Of a stretch of DNA of 64,000 nt, positions 22,601-35,796 are shown piece by piece. A program made the translations under genes and the position numbers. The notes under the pieces are model-generated. The model made no database searches. It worked only from the letters and a program-made list of their open reading frames with translations, and was not told where the DNA came from. This DNA comes from Phorcus lineatus (Eukaryota; Mollusca; Gastropoda; Trochida; Trochidae), in the NCBI GenBank assembly GCA_921293015.1, contig OV121092.1, positions 26,645,264 through 26,709,263 on the forward strand. Direction: 5' to 3'. How positions within the stretch are numbered: the stretch's first letter is position 1; each line of letters opens with the position of its first letter.

Positions 22601-25402
22601 CAATAAAACAATTCGTCCTGCTTTATTTTCAAGTTCAGAAAAGCTGCTGGTCATAGATTTTTTGTAAGTATTGTTGTCGCTGTGAATTAAAAGCTAAATG
22701 AAGAATTATAACACTAAAGAAGTTTAATCAAATAAAAATAAAGAAATTATTGGTTAAAAAATTATTTTTTTCAAATTATATCCAGTCTGGAGATTAATTA
22801 ACTAATGGAATGTTAAGCAACTGATACGTCTTAGAAACAAGGTTCTTATTAATGGCAGCTTCTTATTCTTAGAGTACTTAATTGTTTGTTCTTTGATATT
22901 CATACAACTTCAGATTCCATATAAATGTCAACTTGATATTGTGTGGTAGCCGTGGCAACCTCAGCTAAAACCGACTCTAACATTTGCAAAATGAGCTTGA
23001 AGAAATTCTGTTACAGACATTGTAAGCTGCAGTTTGGAAATGTGGATTACTAAAATAACTTGACTGTCGTAAGAACATGAAATTGTTGACAGTATCTAAG
23101 AAAGCAATTCATGGATTTTATTTTTAAGGGGGCTTTCCGCACTTATGGCGCTGGCAAATGGCTTCACTTCTCGTTGAATTTCCTTTTAAATGAAAATTGG
23201 TTCATCTTTGTCAGATTTAAAGCAAAATAATGTATTTGAAATATGTGATGTATGTATAAACAGGAGTGTCCCCTTGAAATTTATCTCTGTAAAAAAATAC
23301 CCCTATTGAGAAACTTAAGACATTCAGAAGGAAATGCCCATCAGATAAAAAATTGAGTAAAATAATGCAATTCTCTTATTAATTTTTGGATGGTCAACTT
23401 TCTTATTATTTATGTTCATGTTCTTTGCCCAAATCAGACCTATTATATTCAAATGTCCCTATCCTATTTTTTAAATTGAGTTTCATACCCCAAATATACT
23501 TGAAATTCACGAAAGAAAAAATGACATGGACAATGCAGCCAAATAATTTTTTGTTTAGCACTTTATGCTAGTCACTTAATCACATTTTTTAACATGACTT
23601 TTAGAAGTAATTTTATGTATGACTGTACAGATTGTAAGAAGTAAGCTCTTTCAAAATGATTTTTCCTTTTCAGAAATAATTTAACGAGGATCCAAGAATC
23701 GGGCAATAAAACAGAAAATAGCTCAATATAAATGTCTCCATTTCAGCATTAATAAAGTAACTAAGATACTAGAATTATTCATTAATACAGAAAATAAATC
23801 AAATTAGAAATTCTCTATTTCAGATAAAAAAAATTGAAACAGATACAGTGATCGTGCATTTTATCAGAAATAAACTCTATTAAAACGAAAAAAGAAAATA
23901 AACGCTTTGAGATCATGTTTTATCCATATTCTACAATTATTTTGCATTTAGTTCTATTTTTGTAACAAAATTTACCATAAATTTATGATAGTTGACTCAT
24001 CAAAAACATATGTTGGCAGAGTCAGAAATTACATTTTAATAAAGTAGACTTACTAAAAAGAGAATAAATAAGTATGGATGAACTAGTAGGTATGGTATAT
24101 GGATGGTAGTTAGTGATGCTGGCAATGTTTTCATCGAATTTAGACAAAGTAAGAAACTTAAAGTTAAATAAGCTCTTGGCTTGTTTTCCGATTCATTTCT
24201 CTTATTGAACCAGAAACTTCAGTTAGTGTGACTTCAAGCTCCAATGATGTGTTTCAAAATATACCTGAAATTTGCATAAATGATTGCCGTTACATGTAGA
24301 ACTCAGATTTATTTCCTCTATCAAAATCTTAATTAGTAATTTAAGGATTGAAATTTGACTTGAAATCAATTTGAATTAACTTCATTCCATCCATTTATAC
24401 TTATGATTAATTTTTTTTTTCAATATTATTGTAAATACTTAACAAAGCTCTGATTTGACAATCTCATAGCACACTCATAAGGATGCCTCCAAATAGAGGG
24501 CGCTATTTGTGAACGTAAGGTGTCTTATCCTCGTTGGATATTGATGAAAAAGAGATGCCAAAATAATGAACCTAAAATGATTAACCTATATAGATCAAAA
24601 ATAGATATGAATTAGATTATTAATGTACATCACAGTGCACTATTGGATGAAGACTTAGCTCCCAGTGCTTGAACTTCTGATTGGGCGCTAATTAGGAAAG
24701 CATTTGATTACCTCCAAACAGGTGTGATATAATATTAGTAGTCCACTCTTGGACAGAAGTTGGTATACTTTATTTGCTTGTTGCAAATGCTAGTTACTTT
24801 AGAACTGATAACCGAATTAATTTTCTCTCTATTAAGTTTTATAACTTGAAAGAATTAGAATTGTTTCTAGGTTTAGGATTTAGGGGCCAATGAGGATTCA
24901 GTACATCCAGAACTCGAAAGTATTAATATTGGATTTCAAATAATGTGATAACTGTAACCTTCTCTATTATATATATTAGTGAATCATTTCTGATTTTTTT
25001 GTCAAACCCGTTAGAATCAAAAGCATAAAATCAGGTGATCAATTATTCCTTCCGCTGCTTAAATGGTATCATTCCTGGTATAATTTCAGGGCAAGGGGTT
25101 AAAATTAAATTCCTCTTGTGTGTTACTGAGCTTTACTCTCTGTTATTGGTCAAGTAGGAAGGTTATACAATTTGAGGCTGATGGGCAAGGGATTATTTCT
25201 CCTGCTGATAAAAAAGTAAAATTCCCTGTGTAATAACCCCAGGTTAAGGGTTAAGTGCATTTCTCTTGTGTACTACTTGGCTTCAGTATCTGTTATTGCT
25301 CGAGTCAAAAGGTTTAATCCCATTTAAGGCTGATGAAGGACAAGCGATGGATGGTTCCTTCTGCTTTTCCATTTGATATTTCTTGAATGCAGCCACAGTC
25401 CA

Positions 25403-25520
25403 GGGCCTCCTTTCACAAAGTCCTAAGTTGATCAAAAGTCCTTAAGGTAACCTTAGTGCAATGTTGAAGAATGGTAGTTAAGGTTAACCCTAGTAAAGGC
25501 TGCTTTGTGAAAGGAGGCCC
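25403..25520. mobile_element. 118-bp foldback MITE
   Basis: The ends are a perfect 18-bp inverted repeat, GGGCCTCCTTTCACAAAG and CTTTGTGAAAGGAGGCCC. Further in, AAGGTAACCTTAGTGC and GGTTAACCCTAGTAAA pair imperfectly. No coding capacity and no clear target duplication. Confidence 0.78.
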
Positions 25521-25782
25521 CTTCCTGGATGCACCCTATTGTAATCAAGTTCTTGAATAATTATTGGGTTCATTTTTATTTAGCACAGAAAGGGTTAAAA
25601 TTCCATTCCTCCTAGGTTAGTTTGTGTCTCCATTGTTGTATAGTTCGGAAGTATATCCGACCACTCAGCCTCCACTCGCTCTTATCTTCCTGCTGCATTA
25701 TCATTTCATCAAGTGAGAATGTATTCAGCTGATTTAAGTAACTTGGTTGATACATAAAGTCTCGTTCAGTAGGTCCTTTTTC

Positions 25783-26079
25783 AGGCCCATAGCAAGCAGG
25801 GGGCCTGGGGGGGCTCGGATCCCCCACTAATTTTAGAGGGAAAAAAATAATTTTTTTTGCTCTTTATTTCAATGTTTGTATGAAAAAATAGAATATTGTA
25901 AGTTTCATGAGGCATCTGACCCTTTTCTGCAGATTGAGAACGTGACGTGAACATTAAATGCCTGTATTTGGTCTCACCGACGTTGTAAGCAGGTGTTTTT
26001 CTAATCTGTCATGACCTATAAAGTATAAACATTATTCTTTCTCCCCCCCCCCCACTCTTAAATTGGTGCTACGGGCCTG
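25783..26079. mobile_element. possible TIR element with G/C-run ends
   Basis: Left end AGGCCCATAGCA and right end TGCTACGGGCCT are inverted copies matching 11 of 12 bases, about 297 bp apart. Inside are a G run (AGGGGGCCTGGGGGGGCTCG) and a C run near 26042-26053. No reading frame of substance. The element borders are inferred from these ends alone. Confidence 0.5.
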
Positions 26080-26082
26080 GGC

Positions 26083-26183
26083 CTAGATTTTCGAAGCTCT
26101 CTTAGCACTAAGATAGTCGTAAGTACCATCTATTAACATTGGCCTACGACTATCTTAGCACTAAGTGAGCTTCGAAAATCTAG
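26083..26183. mobile_element. 101-bp palindromic MITE, copy 1
   Basis: The left arm, CTAGATTTTCGAAGCTCTCT then TAGCACTAAGATAGTCGTA, pairs with the right arm ending GAGCTTCGAAAATCTAG. Nearly the whole element folds into one hairpin with a short central loop. A second copy of the same length lies at 57305-57405. Confidence 0.85.
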
Positions 26184-26224
26184 ACCCTGCTTTGTAATTA
26201 CTCAGCTTTATACCTTAGAAGTTT

Positions 26225-26410
26225 ATTTCTGCACTGAATTTCAGTGAGGTTCGACTGATTGATTGCTCATTGCAGGTAATACTTAGAGGTTTCACTGTAA
26301 TACATAGCCACAACGGTTGCAAGCTTTCTGTCTGCAAAGTTCCTGGCTGCTTTGATTTTGGTGAAACTTTGACATTAATACCCAAAATCAGATTGCCTCA
26401 TATTACATTA
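26225..26410 (+). mobile_element. worn 3' half of the tRNA-headed SINE
   Basis: Recognisable pieces in order: TGCACTGAATTTCAGTG, GTTTCACTGTAATACATAGC CACAACG, GCTTTCTGTCTGCAA, TTGGTGAAAC and AATACCCAAAATC, matching the body and tail of the intact copies. Old and diverged. Confidence 0.6.
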
Positions 26411-27799
26411 GTTTTGAAGAAAAAACAAATAGGTATGATTTGGAATTGTCATGATTTGAAAAATTTGAATTCATAAATCAATATTACAAAATTATGTCAT
26501 TTAAACCGCAATTTTGATAGTTTTCACTAATTTATGGATAAGATACCTTGATTTACTCAACATATGAATAAGATCTTATCAGGCGTGATACATATTTAAA
26601 TTTCCCTAAAAAAAACTGCAATAGTGCATGTTATCTATAGAAGTTTTGGCATATTATGAACACAGATAGCTATGAACTTCTTCATGGTCTTGTCAACACC
26701 ATTCCTAATCGAGCCCATATATCAGCACTGAATTGCAGTATTGTGTTCCAGGTAAAAGCATTGTGACAGTCGATGGTTAACTTGTATGTGGAAAGTCTAC
26801 CTCCTAGTGCTTTCTGTATTTTGGTCTTGTCAGTTTCGCATGGACGACTCTACTCAAAAGATATATGGTGTTCGAACAGCTTGACTTCATTTGAATGAAG
26901 CAGGGTTGAAGCCAAACCAGATCCGGGAGCTTGTAATCTTTAAAGGGACACTTCTACTGTTCTCTTACCCTTTTTTCTGCTGATTCAGCAATATATATAT
27001 ATTGTGTAGCCCGTAATTTCTTTTATTATACCTGATAGAGATCCAAAAAAGCTGCATAGCTTCAAATAATATTCTGATATATTCAGAAAATATGCATAAA
27101 TATTAAATAAGAAAATATGCAAGTAAATACAATATATGGGCTAACATAATAAAATTTTAGTTTCATATCAGCATGGCAGACTTTAATCGATTCAGTACTC
27201 TGACAGTAACTCAACACTTCTCTGATATTTAGCAAACAATATGTTAATTCTTGGTGTTTAATTACAAGATGTATTATGATGATATTTTATATACATGTGG
27301 CAAAGAGGCAAAACTTCACAACATGTCAGCAGAATGTGATATAGCACCATTTAATGTTTCATTGTGACACTGATACCTTTTCAAGTAACATGCACAATAT
27401 TTGCTACCCACTCATGAAAATATAGTAGGTATTGAAAAAGAATAGCAACTTCAATTTTTAGAATACCCTCTGAATTTAAAAGTAGTTAGCATCATACACA
27501 CTTTTTACAAAATCGTATCTGCAGCTCTGATTTGTATTTTTCACCCTGACAGGAATGGTTTGACTCTTAGAAATTTATAGCCCACTTTACATCAATTAAT
27601 TGTGTAAAGTTCCAAGATTTTCATGTTTATGGCCCGGATATTGGTTAATTTTCTATGTGAGTTCCACAAATGATAAGTCAGTTTTGCCAAGGTATTTTAT
27701 GTATATGGCAAAAAAATTTTATCTGCTGCTAATGACCTGAGATATTCAAAATAATCCAAACAAACAGGATTTTTCATAGCTTAGTTGCTGAGTCAATTT

Positions 27800-27990
27800 A
27801 GCATAGTCCTATCCATGGTTCATTTGTTTCAGCCATTGCAATCCTCACAGGTTTCATTGCAATATATAGCAACAATGTTGATGCAGACTTTCTGCCAACC
27901 AAACAAGCAGAAATGTTCAAGTAAAATACTCTTGAATGATGTATGGAAACACGCTAGGTATATGGTTAAAACTTTCTTTCTCAATGCTTC
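27800..27990 (+). mobile_element. worn 3' half of the tRNA-headed SINE
   Basis: Pieces CCATGGTTCATTTGTTTCAG, CTCACAGGTTTCATTGCAAT and CAGACTTTCTGCC, then CAAGTAAAATACTCTTGAA, follow the family order. The GCGGCGTTAAAC end is lost. Confidence 0.55.
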
Positions 27991-29299
27991 ATTAACTTGT
28001 ACAGTAAAATTATGGAAGTAATGATTTTTTTTTTTTAATAGTTCTTTATCAATAGGAAACATAAACACACAATACATGCATCAATAGCATGGTAAGCAAT
28101 AATCATTTTTATAGTTTGCTGTTGCCTGAATGTGATAGTGAATCTTGGAAGGCATATGGTTAAAACTTTACTTCTTTCAAACTCACAAAGTAATAATCTT
28201 GGTGTTCCTGTATTTTGTCATTTTGACAGGTTAGGTGTTCAAACTGTGCCTGCTGGGAAAGATGGGACTAGGAGAAATTAAGAGTTCTAAATGATGTCCC
28301 ATTTACCAAATTTGCATGAAACTGGTTTTGGTTTTAACGAGGGAAAGTGAGAAAAGTTATTAATTTGGACTGAGTTTAGACTGTTTTTTATTACTCGCTT
28401 ATTCAAATAAAACTGTTGTTTTCAAAGCTGATATGACATTCACTTGTACCATTGCGACACTTTCCTCATGATGTTGAAGTTAATGACAATGTCGTCACAA
28501 TAATCAGCAGCATGCGATGTCATGATACAAGAGTTATAAATTTCTGTGTTTATCAAACAGCCTTATCTTCAAGGGTTGGGTAATAAGATGAAGTATTAAA
28601 GTTTAAAGGAAAGCTTGGATGATGTTTTGGTAAAATTATAGTGTTTGGCTATGTTGTCTTTCGTTTGCAATTTATGTTAACATTGATTTCAGGTGACCTT
28701 GAAGTAAATCGAATCTTTTGAATAACTTATAGATGAGAAATGAATTGATAGGTGCATGCATGCATAATAAACATTGAAAACAATTTTAGGTTTTATTGTA
28801 CTCAAGAGCAACTACGAAAGTAGACAGCCATTGTAACCATTTTGAACGATTGAATACCTTTAACATGCACATCTGTTGTTTGATATGTCAAGCATCTTTA
28901 CAGTGAATTGCACAAATGATATGTTCATGATTGCATAGTAATATTGCTGATTGATTTCTTGACTACCTTCTGAATACGTTGCCATCCTGAACATAACATG
29001 TTCACATTGACGCTCATAAATAGTGCTGACCTATTGAAACTTCTCTTCATCACTTTCCAGGATTCAGTCCAATTTTACACATTTCATATGAGCCTTTGCA
29101 AATATATCTGTATGCCTTCTGCCGATCAATGCTTGATAAGACTGGTAGGCCATCAGGGATCTTAATTCAGCTCCATTGATATTGACTAGTAATAATATTA
29201 TTGTTGGTCACTTGCCATATTTTTGCCCTTGTTGATAGCCATTGGCCACATGTTGAATGCTAGCCAGGCATATAGAAACATTGGGTCATGACGATCTTT

Positions 29300-29548
29300 A
29301 TGCAAATATCAGAGGTCATGTTACCTTTTGCTAATATCTAAGGTCATGTTTGTTGCTAAAGTTGATTTTCAATTTTAAACAGATAATCCTGGTGTTATCA
29401 ATCGTTATGCAAACATTTGCAGATATGTTACACTTTACATAATTAACTAAGAGATGACAGCCTCTATACAAATATCGAAGATCAGATATGCAAATATATC
29501 AGGGTCATGAGATCTACGAGAGGTCAACTAATGTCCCTGGATTTGCAT
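29300..29548. promoter_or_regulatory. cluster of three octamer sites upstream of the alternative first exon
   Basis: ATGCAAAT at 29300-29307 and 29488-29495, and its complement ATTTGCAT at 29541-29548; a near match, ATGCAAAC, is at about 29405. ATGCAAAT is the classic POU-domain octamer. The sites lie 230-480 bases before the candidate start at 29779. A regulatory role is an inference; the background is AT-rich, and local GGTCATG repeats hint that part of the cluster arose by duplication. Confidence 0.35.
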
Positions 29549-29778
29549 AGGCATATAAACACAGGCCTGATTGCTCAGATGCATACATGCAATGTGGGGA
29601 GCTTGATCCGACTGCCTTCCTCACCACAGTAGATCTAAGCTCCATACAGCCTCCTGGCGAGGAACTCAGCACACTATCCAAGTCTGTAGGTCGAGGGATA
29701 TAACAGTGAAACTCCCCACCTGGTCACTTCAAGGAGACACGTTCGATCGCGTATTGACGTCCCTCACTGACCGCTACG

Positions 29779-29827
29779 ATGAGCAAACGCAAAAGAAAGC
29801 TGAGTTTGAGGCTCCGAATACCGAACA
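29779..29827 (+). CDS. PRKAG2: candidate alternative first coding exon (basic N-terminus)
   Basis: The ATG at 29779 opens MSKRKRKLSLRLRIPN and ends at a strong donor A|GTGAGT in phase 1. The next exon (36451) needs exactly one incoming base, so the splice is in frame and gives ...RIPN-I-SPLRF. An in-frame TGA at 29755-29757 lies 21 bases before the ATG. The peptide resembles the end of vertebrate PRKAG2 exon 1 (KRRSLRVHIP) in its basic run, SLR and final IP. The about 150 bases before it are richer in GC and CpG than the surroundings, as expected for a 5' UTR. It would give an isoform lacking the DLSAFAMPLL exon, with a new basic tip. In vertebrates this sequence precedes DLSSFAM; here it sits downstream of that exon, which points to an extra promoter. 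Confidence 0.62.
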
Positions 29828-32800
29828 GTGAGTGTTGCAGTGGTCCAGTGCTTGTTTGTTTATTTACAGGGGAACTGGGTCACTCTCAAGGCCGAGCCTT
29901 ATCATGCAAAGAATTTGATATCGCCAATTATGTTTTATAATAGAACTAGGTTTTTCTTGGCTGTTAATGAAAAAGATCTTAATTGATTTTTTTCGCTGCA
30001 AAATGTCTTAGTTGATGTTAAATTATGAGAATTTAATATCAATTTCCTATCATTGTTCTTGGTTTAGCTGGATTGTTTTAGACTCTTTTCTGAAATATTT
30101 GATTTGTTGATATATTGATGTAAAAATTCAGTACATGAAATTCTATTATGATATTGTTGGGATTGGTGTATCTGGGCTGTCTCAACACATGTGGTCATAT
30201 TTCTGATGTGATTGTGTTTATGTGTTGGTTTGATATTAGCAAATGACATCACCATATCATCTTGCTTTGTTAAGAATCAGGACTTTTCTGACATGTCGTC
30301 TATTTGTTGCTAGGAAGGTGTAAGAAATGAAGTATTTGACTTCTAACCATTGTTTACAGTGTTTTTAGTTCATGGAGGGGATCTTGGCAAACTTGCACAT
30401 CCTGTTGGCTTGGTGTCCCTTTAAAATTGTTAGAAGTATAAATCTTTTCTATTTACCATGCACAGGATATTCCCAAATTACCCCTAATTCAAACACTTAG
30501 GAAAAAATTTGCTTACTTCAGCTGCTTTTGATGACAACGTTTTCATTTCTTTCTTCATCTATCATAATTATTTACATTGGTAATCAAGCTTTTGAAGAAT
30601 TGATGTTCACTGTCATGCTAAATTTAAAGGACAAATGTTTTCATTTGCTTCAAATGAACTAAAACTGAATTAGACACTTCCATTGCAAATACTTTAGTGT
30701 GTAAAACAATTAAGCCAACTATGGTTTATTTAAAGTCTGTTTAGCATTTCTGCTAATGAAGTGAGACTGAGAGATTTACACACTTTATTACGGGAATGTT
30801 TTTGCTGGTGAAAGAAAAGAATATTGTTGCAATTATATTTTATTCTAAAGTAATTACATTTTTTGCTAAGTTTATAACAAAGACAAGAAGTAGACTGAAA
30901 CTGTTTCCTGAAAAATGTAACATCTTGAAAAATTGCCGTTTTATAAAGAGCATGAAAGGAATCTTGGAGAAATTAGTTGCCTTGAATAATTGCCAGGAAT
31001 GAGATTAAGCAAATGTAAATTAATTAGAGAATCTTTCAGATTGTCATACCCCTGGCATATCGGTCATACCCATGTCGGTCATACCCATGTTGATAATATC
31101 CATGCGGCGTTCAACCTTTTGTCAAGAACTAATTTTTAATATACACATAAAAAAATTCGAATAATAATGTTTTTGTTCAAAAAGAAATTTTCCATACACA
31201 TTATATATATATCTTTGAAATGAATAATCATCTGCCTCAGAAAGATCATCTGCCTCACGTCAACAATCGACAGATCAAATTATGATTGAAATTGATTATA
31301 GCCAATTATTCAAGAATACAAAAATTAATACTTTTGGATATTTCTGTAAATGATTAATTCAAAAAACGCTTTGAATTAATTGTTGGAATTTGTCATGCAT
31401 GAGCTTTGCTCATATTTATTTGATTATTTTTGTTACTAAGCAACAATGACGGTCAAGGAATTCATTTTGTGTAATTGAAATGATCTATGTAATTTGGATA
31501 AAATTCATGCATCCTTTTTAATGTGAAATTCATTACTTTCACTTGGAAATGAGTTTCTATTCTGATGAATAAGTTTTTATAATTTATGGACGAAACTAAT
31601 GCTTTAAGAGTAACTTTATGATACAATTAACTGATACCATGCCATTTATTCAAACTATTTTAAGAATTCAGGACAGATGTAAACCTTTAAAGCATTTTGT
31701 ATAAACTGACGTCAGATTGCAAAACATTTGATTAGAATTGAAATTGGATAATTTTTATACTATGCAATGGCATTTTCATGTCATGAAAAATTAAAGTATC
31801 TTTATGAAAATTAATGGGCTGACAAGATATTACATTATATTGATATAAGTTAAAGAAATACAATTTTGAAAATGTGGATGTTTTGATAATGATACTTATT
31901 TAATAAGATGGCGTTTATTCTGCTGTGAAAGGCAAACATTATGAATAAACAACAATATGCTGAATGATACTGACATCATCAAAAGAACAAAATGATATAT
32001 GATATTACTTGATATCGGATATCATCAGTTTACTAAACCGCATGTCTGTAGAGATATTGGAAAGTTTTATACATGAAGTTCTTGTTTAATCAATCTATAA
32101 ATGTTAAGAGGAAAAATGTTTTTGTTGGAAAATTGTTTTTATTAATTTGATATTTTGCAGGTTGATATTTAACCCTTTATATTGGGGTTCGTATTATCTA
32201 TAGCTACAGGCTCACCCAAGGTTTTTACTTCGTAAATGAATTTTGATGTCTTGATTTGTTTTTTTGCTCTTATCAATTAAGCACTTGTGAGTGTTACTTT
32301 ATTTGTTTTTTTTAAAAATTGTATAATTAAATCAATTGATCAAACAGTGTAATCAAGGTGATTATATAATTGAGCAGATAAAATAACCAAACTGACACAG
32401 TTTGTGTGTTTGCGTAGTGTTAAAACTTGCAATGCAATATGTTTGCGCCGTGAAGTAATAAAAAATTAGAGTAATTGAATTATCGCAACAGCATTTACTT
32501 GTCAAATCATTGATTGGAAACCCAATCAATTGCAAGAAGCTGGCATGAATAAAACATTGGTGGGGAATGGTTTACAATTACATTGCTGAGTCGACAAAAT
32601 CTTAACTCTTAGCATGCAAAGTACAAATCTGATCTTAATGCTGTACGTGTTGAAATGCTTCCAAAATTGATTTCCAGTTCACATCCGTCTTAATGCTATT
32701 TCTGAACTAGGCCACATCCAAGTGTCTCTTGCATAAAACTAAATGTTCATTATTTACATTGAAATAAAATCTAGCATGTCTGACATATTTGGTTTTTAAA

Positions 32801-35059
32801 AATTAAACCCAAATTGATTTTGCAACCATGTTAATATTTATGAAATGCTGTTCGAAAATAAAATATTCAGAATCTGGATTTAGATTCATAAATATTATTC
32901 AGGATTTTCACTTTCAGTATTAATAAATGTTTTCATTGCTCGTTCTATATTTTTTTCTTCTTATAAATGAATTTGAGTAACTCTTTTAACATCCTTATCT
33001 ATCTGCTTGCCAATAATGGAGGTGCCTGTCCAACAGTTAAATTAACTTTTTTGAAACTTTACAAATGCTCTCCCTTTTCTTTCATGTAGCTGTCAACGGG
33101 TGTTTAATGCCTCTATGTAAATATTTTCGTTACCTTATTCATCTGATTAAGTGGTAAATTAATTTATAAGAAGTAGTTCAGAAACATTGTGTCAACAAAA
33201 TAAAGAAGTTTGAGTACATGCCAGACAATAGTGTGTTGTTTTTGATATTACTCCTTACACTTAAAGAGTCCGTCCTATCCATTAGTATTAACCACTTATT
33301 GTCAACTTTTATATTTTGAGAAAATCTCCCGGGATAAGTACATAAAGCCTTGTTTCTAAATGCGTGCATAAGTGAAGGCTGTTTGTGGACACAGAAGCCA
33401 TAAAGTGACAAGAATAATAACCTATATTAGCAAATGTGTTGATTTTCCCTGTTTAGAAGATCTTACATTTTCGTGACTTTGTGAAAATTGTTGCTATGTA
33501 AATATTAACCACTAGAGATAATATTGAAAACTGCTTGCTCTTTATTAACTTTTCAAATATTGCTTGTTATTATTTAAAAAATATTGCTATTTCCTCCTAC
33601 TTCTGCGGCAAATCATGCATCTTTCATTTTGTTAAGAAGTTCAAATGAGTTGTATTTCTATTGTCATATTGGCCACAATACCCTACTTCTTTTCAAGAAA
33701 TATCTTCTCTGATCATTATCTCGTGAAATATTTATTTAAGATTAATATTGACTTTGGTTTATTTATGGCTTGCTATTCTTAAAATAATACTTACACATTT
33801 CTCTCAGTAAACATGAATGATCGAGGTATCCAAAATTTATTTTGCAGTTATTTTAACGCTCTCCCAAGGATACAAAATTAGATAACAAAAATTTATTTCA
33901 CAAAAAGTAGTCATGTTTTATGACTCATGATCATTTTGATATTCAAGTTCAGCTTTCCAACATCTGCTGCATATGAGAAAATCTTGTGTCAAATTCCCTG
34001 TAGAACTGCTACAATGAAACACATTGTTTACAAATGCAACATGCTGTGGTGCTCCTTCTGTACTCGTAGTGTTGACACGGATGTTGAATCTCGGTCACCC
34101 ACTCATTAGAAATTAAAGAGACACTCATAAAGCGTGTATATTCATATGTTCACTGATGTATTTCGAGAATATATTGCAAAAATTGGAATATGTATCAAGA
34201 GATTTATTGTTTTCAGTAATAAACAATCTTTTGAAGTGAAGCAGCCAACACATACGCTGAAAATAGGTTGTCAGGACATTTAAGCAAACGGGACCCTCTT
34301 AAAGTGTAGTATTTTTATAGGAAACTGGATTTGATGTTCGTAATGCGTAGACAGATTCAAGTGGGGAAGATAAGGGTAGATCGTTCATAGAAACATTGAA
34401 TTGAAGGTTTGTTTGCAGTTGACAACAATGAATTGGTACACTGGATATTGGCAACTTAGGAACACATCTCAAGAGTACATTATCTCAAAATATTAATCTT
34501 AGGTAGAGCTATGTTGACAACCTCGAACTGATAAGCTGCAACAACATGAAAATGAAGAGTTGATCGGCATCCCTGAATTGAGCTTGTTGAGAATGCATAT
34601 TAGAAACTGGGGACACTTCTGGAGAAGATATAATCCAAAATTTCTTACTCAAAACCATAATACTTGAAGCTGGAGTTCAAACAGAGTGGACAAATAATAT
34701 GTTTTCAACTTTTCCGTCTTTCAAGGACAGATGTTGAATTCTTTCTTTGCTTCCACACTTACCATGTTGTACAACGGAAACCTTCCCTCTTCTGACAGGG
34801 TCAAAATTCCCTTCTTTTGATTTAAATTTTTTAAACACTAACATCATGTTCAAGAAGTTTTTAGACTTGAATTGATTCATACACGACCTTGACAGACTAA
34901 ACAACAACAGGAAATATTCTGAAGGCCTACTAGCAGGTTTCTTGTTGTTAATCCAAGTAATCAACTAAATTTTCTTGGTGGCAGAGTGGGTAGACTGTTT
35001 GTTTGGTTAATGCTTGTGAGTTTTGGCCTACTCCAAGGTGTCGGTTCATATCCTATAAA

Positions 35060-35105
35060 CCAATATATATATATACAGAGAGAGAGAGAGAGAGACAGAC
35101 AGATA
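35060..35105. repeat. compound TA / GA / GACA microsatellite
   Basis: (TA)n, then (GA)n, then GACAGACAGATAGACAGACA. Confidence 0.9.
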
Positions 35106-35737
35106 GACAGACAGAGATATATTATGGGAATGTGCAATAAATGAAACTGACATAAAAAAAAAGATTATAAAATACTATGTAATAAAATGTGAAGTTTGTT
35201 CACTATCGAGATAGCATGAACTCTTGTACTGGCATCTAGCATGTTTTTCCAAAGTTCACCTATAAATGTGGAGAATAAATATTGAAATAGAAAAATTTTG
35301 CATGATATGATTTATGAAACGAATTCATAAGGAGACTTTACTACTCTTCCATTACTATCTGATGAAAATTCTTGTTTGAATTTGTAGTTGATAAATTCTT
35401 TCAGCTTTTCACGCTCAAAGATCTCTAAACTGGGTGATGGTCTTAAAGAGATAATAAAACTTTTAAAGGTAGCTTGCATTTAATACAGTGTACTGCTAAT
35501 ACAATGCTTACAATTATTTTCAAGATCTTAAAATTTACAAGGATAGTTTCAATAACATAAAAATTCCCCGACCTTGTATCAGTGACACATTTACCACTGT
35601 AACTCAGTGACCTAATTTGACTTAACAATAGCTATGACTGCAACATGCATTTGTATCTGCAGCTGCATCTGCAGTGGTTCATTAGGTACCTATATTTGTT
35701 GTGTACTCTGACAGAGTATGCTTTTATATGCTGCTTG

Positions 35738-35796
35738 TGGCTGAAATATCGTCTGAGCAGCGGGGTGCTTAACAATAATTCATTCACTCTGAATCG
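35738..35796 (+). mobile_element. worn SINE tail fragment
   Basis: GGCTGAAATATCGTCTGAGC AGCGGGGTGCTTAACAATAA then TTCATTCACT is a decayed copy of the tail at 43652-43704 (GGCTGAAATATTGCC, GGCGTTAAACAATAACTCAC). Confidence 0.6.
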
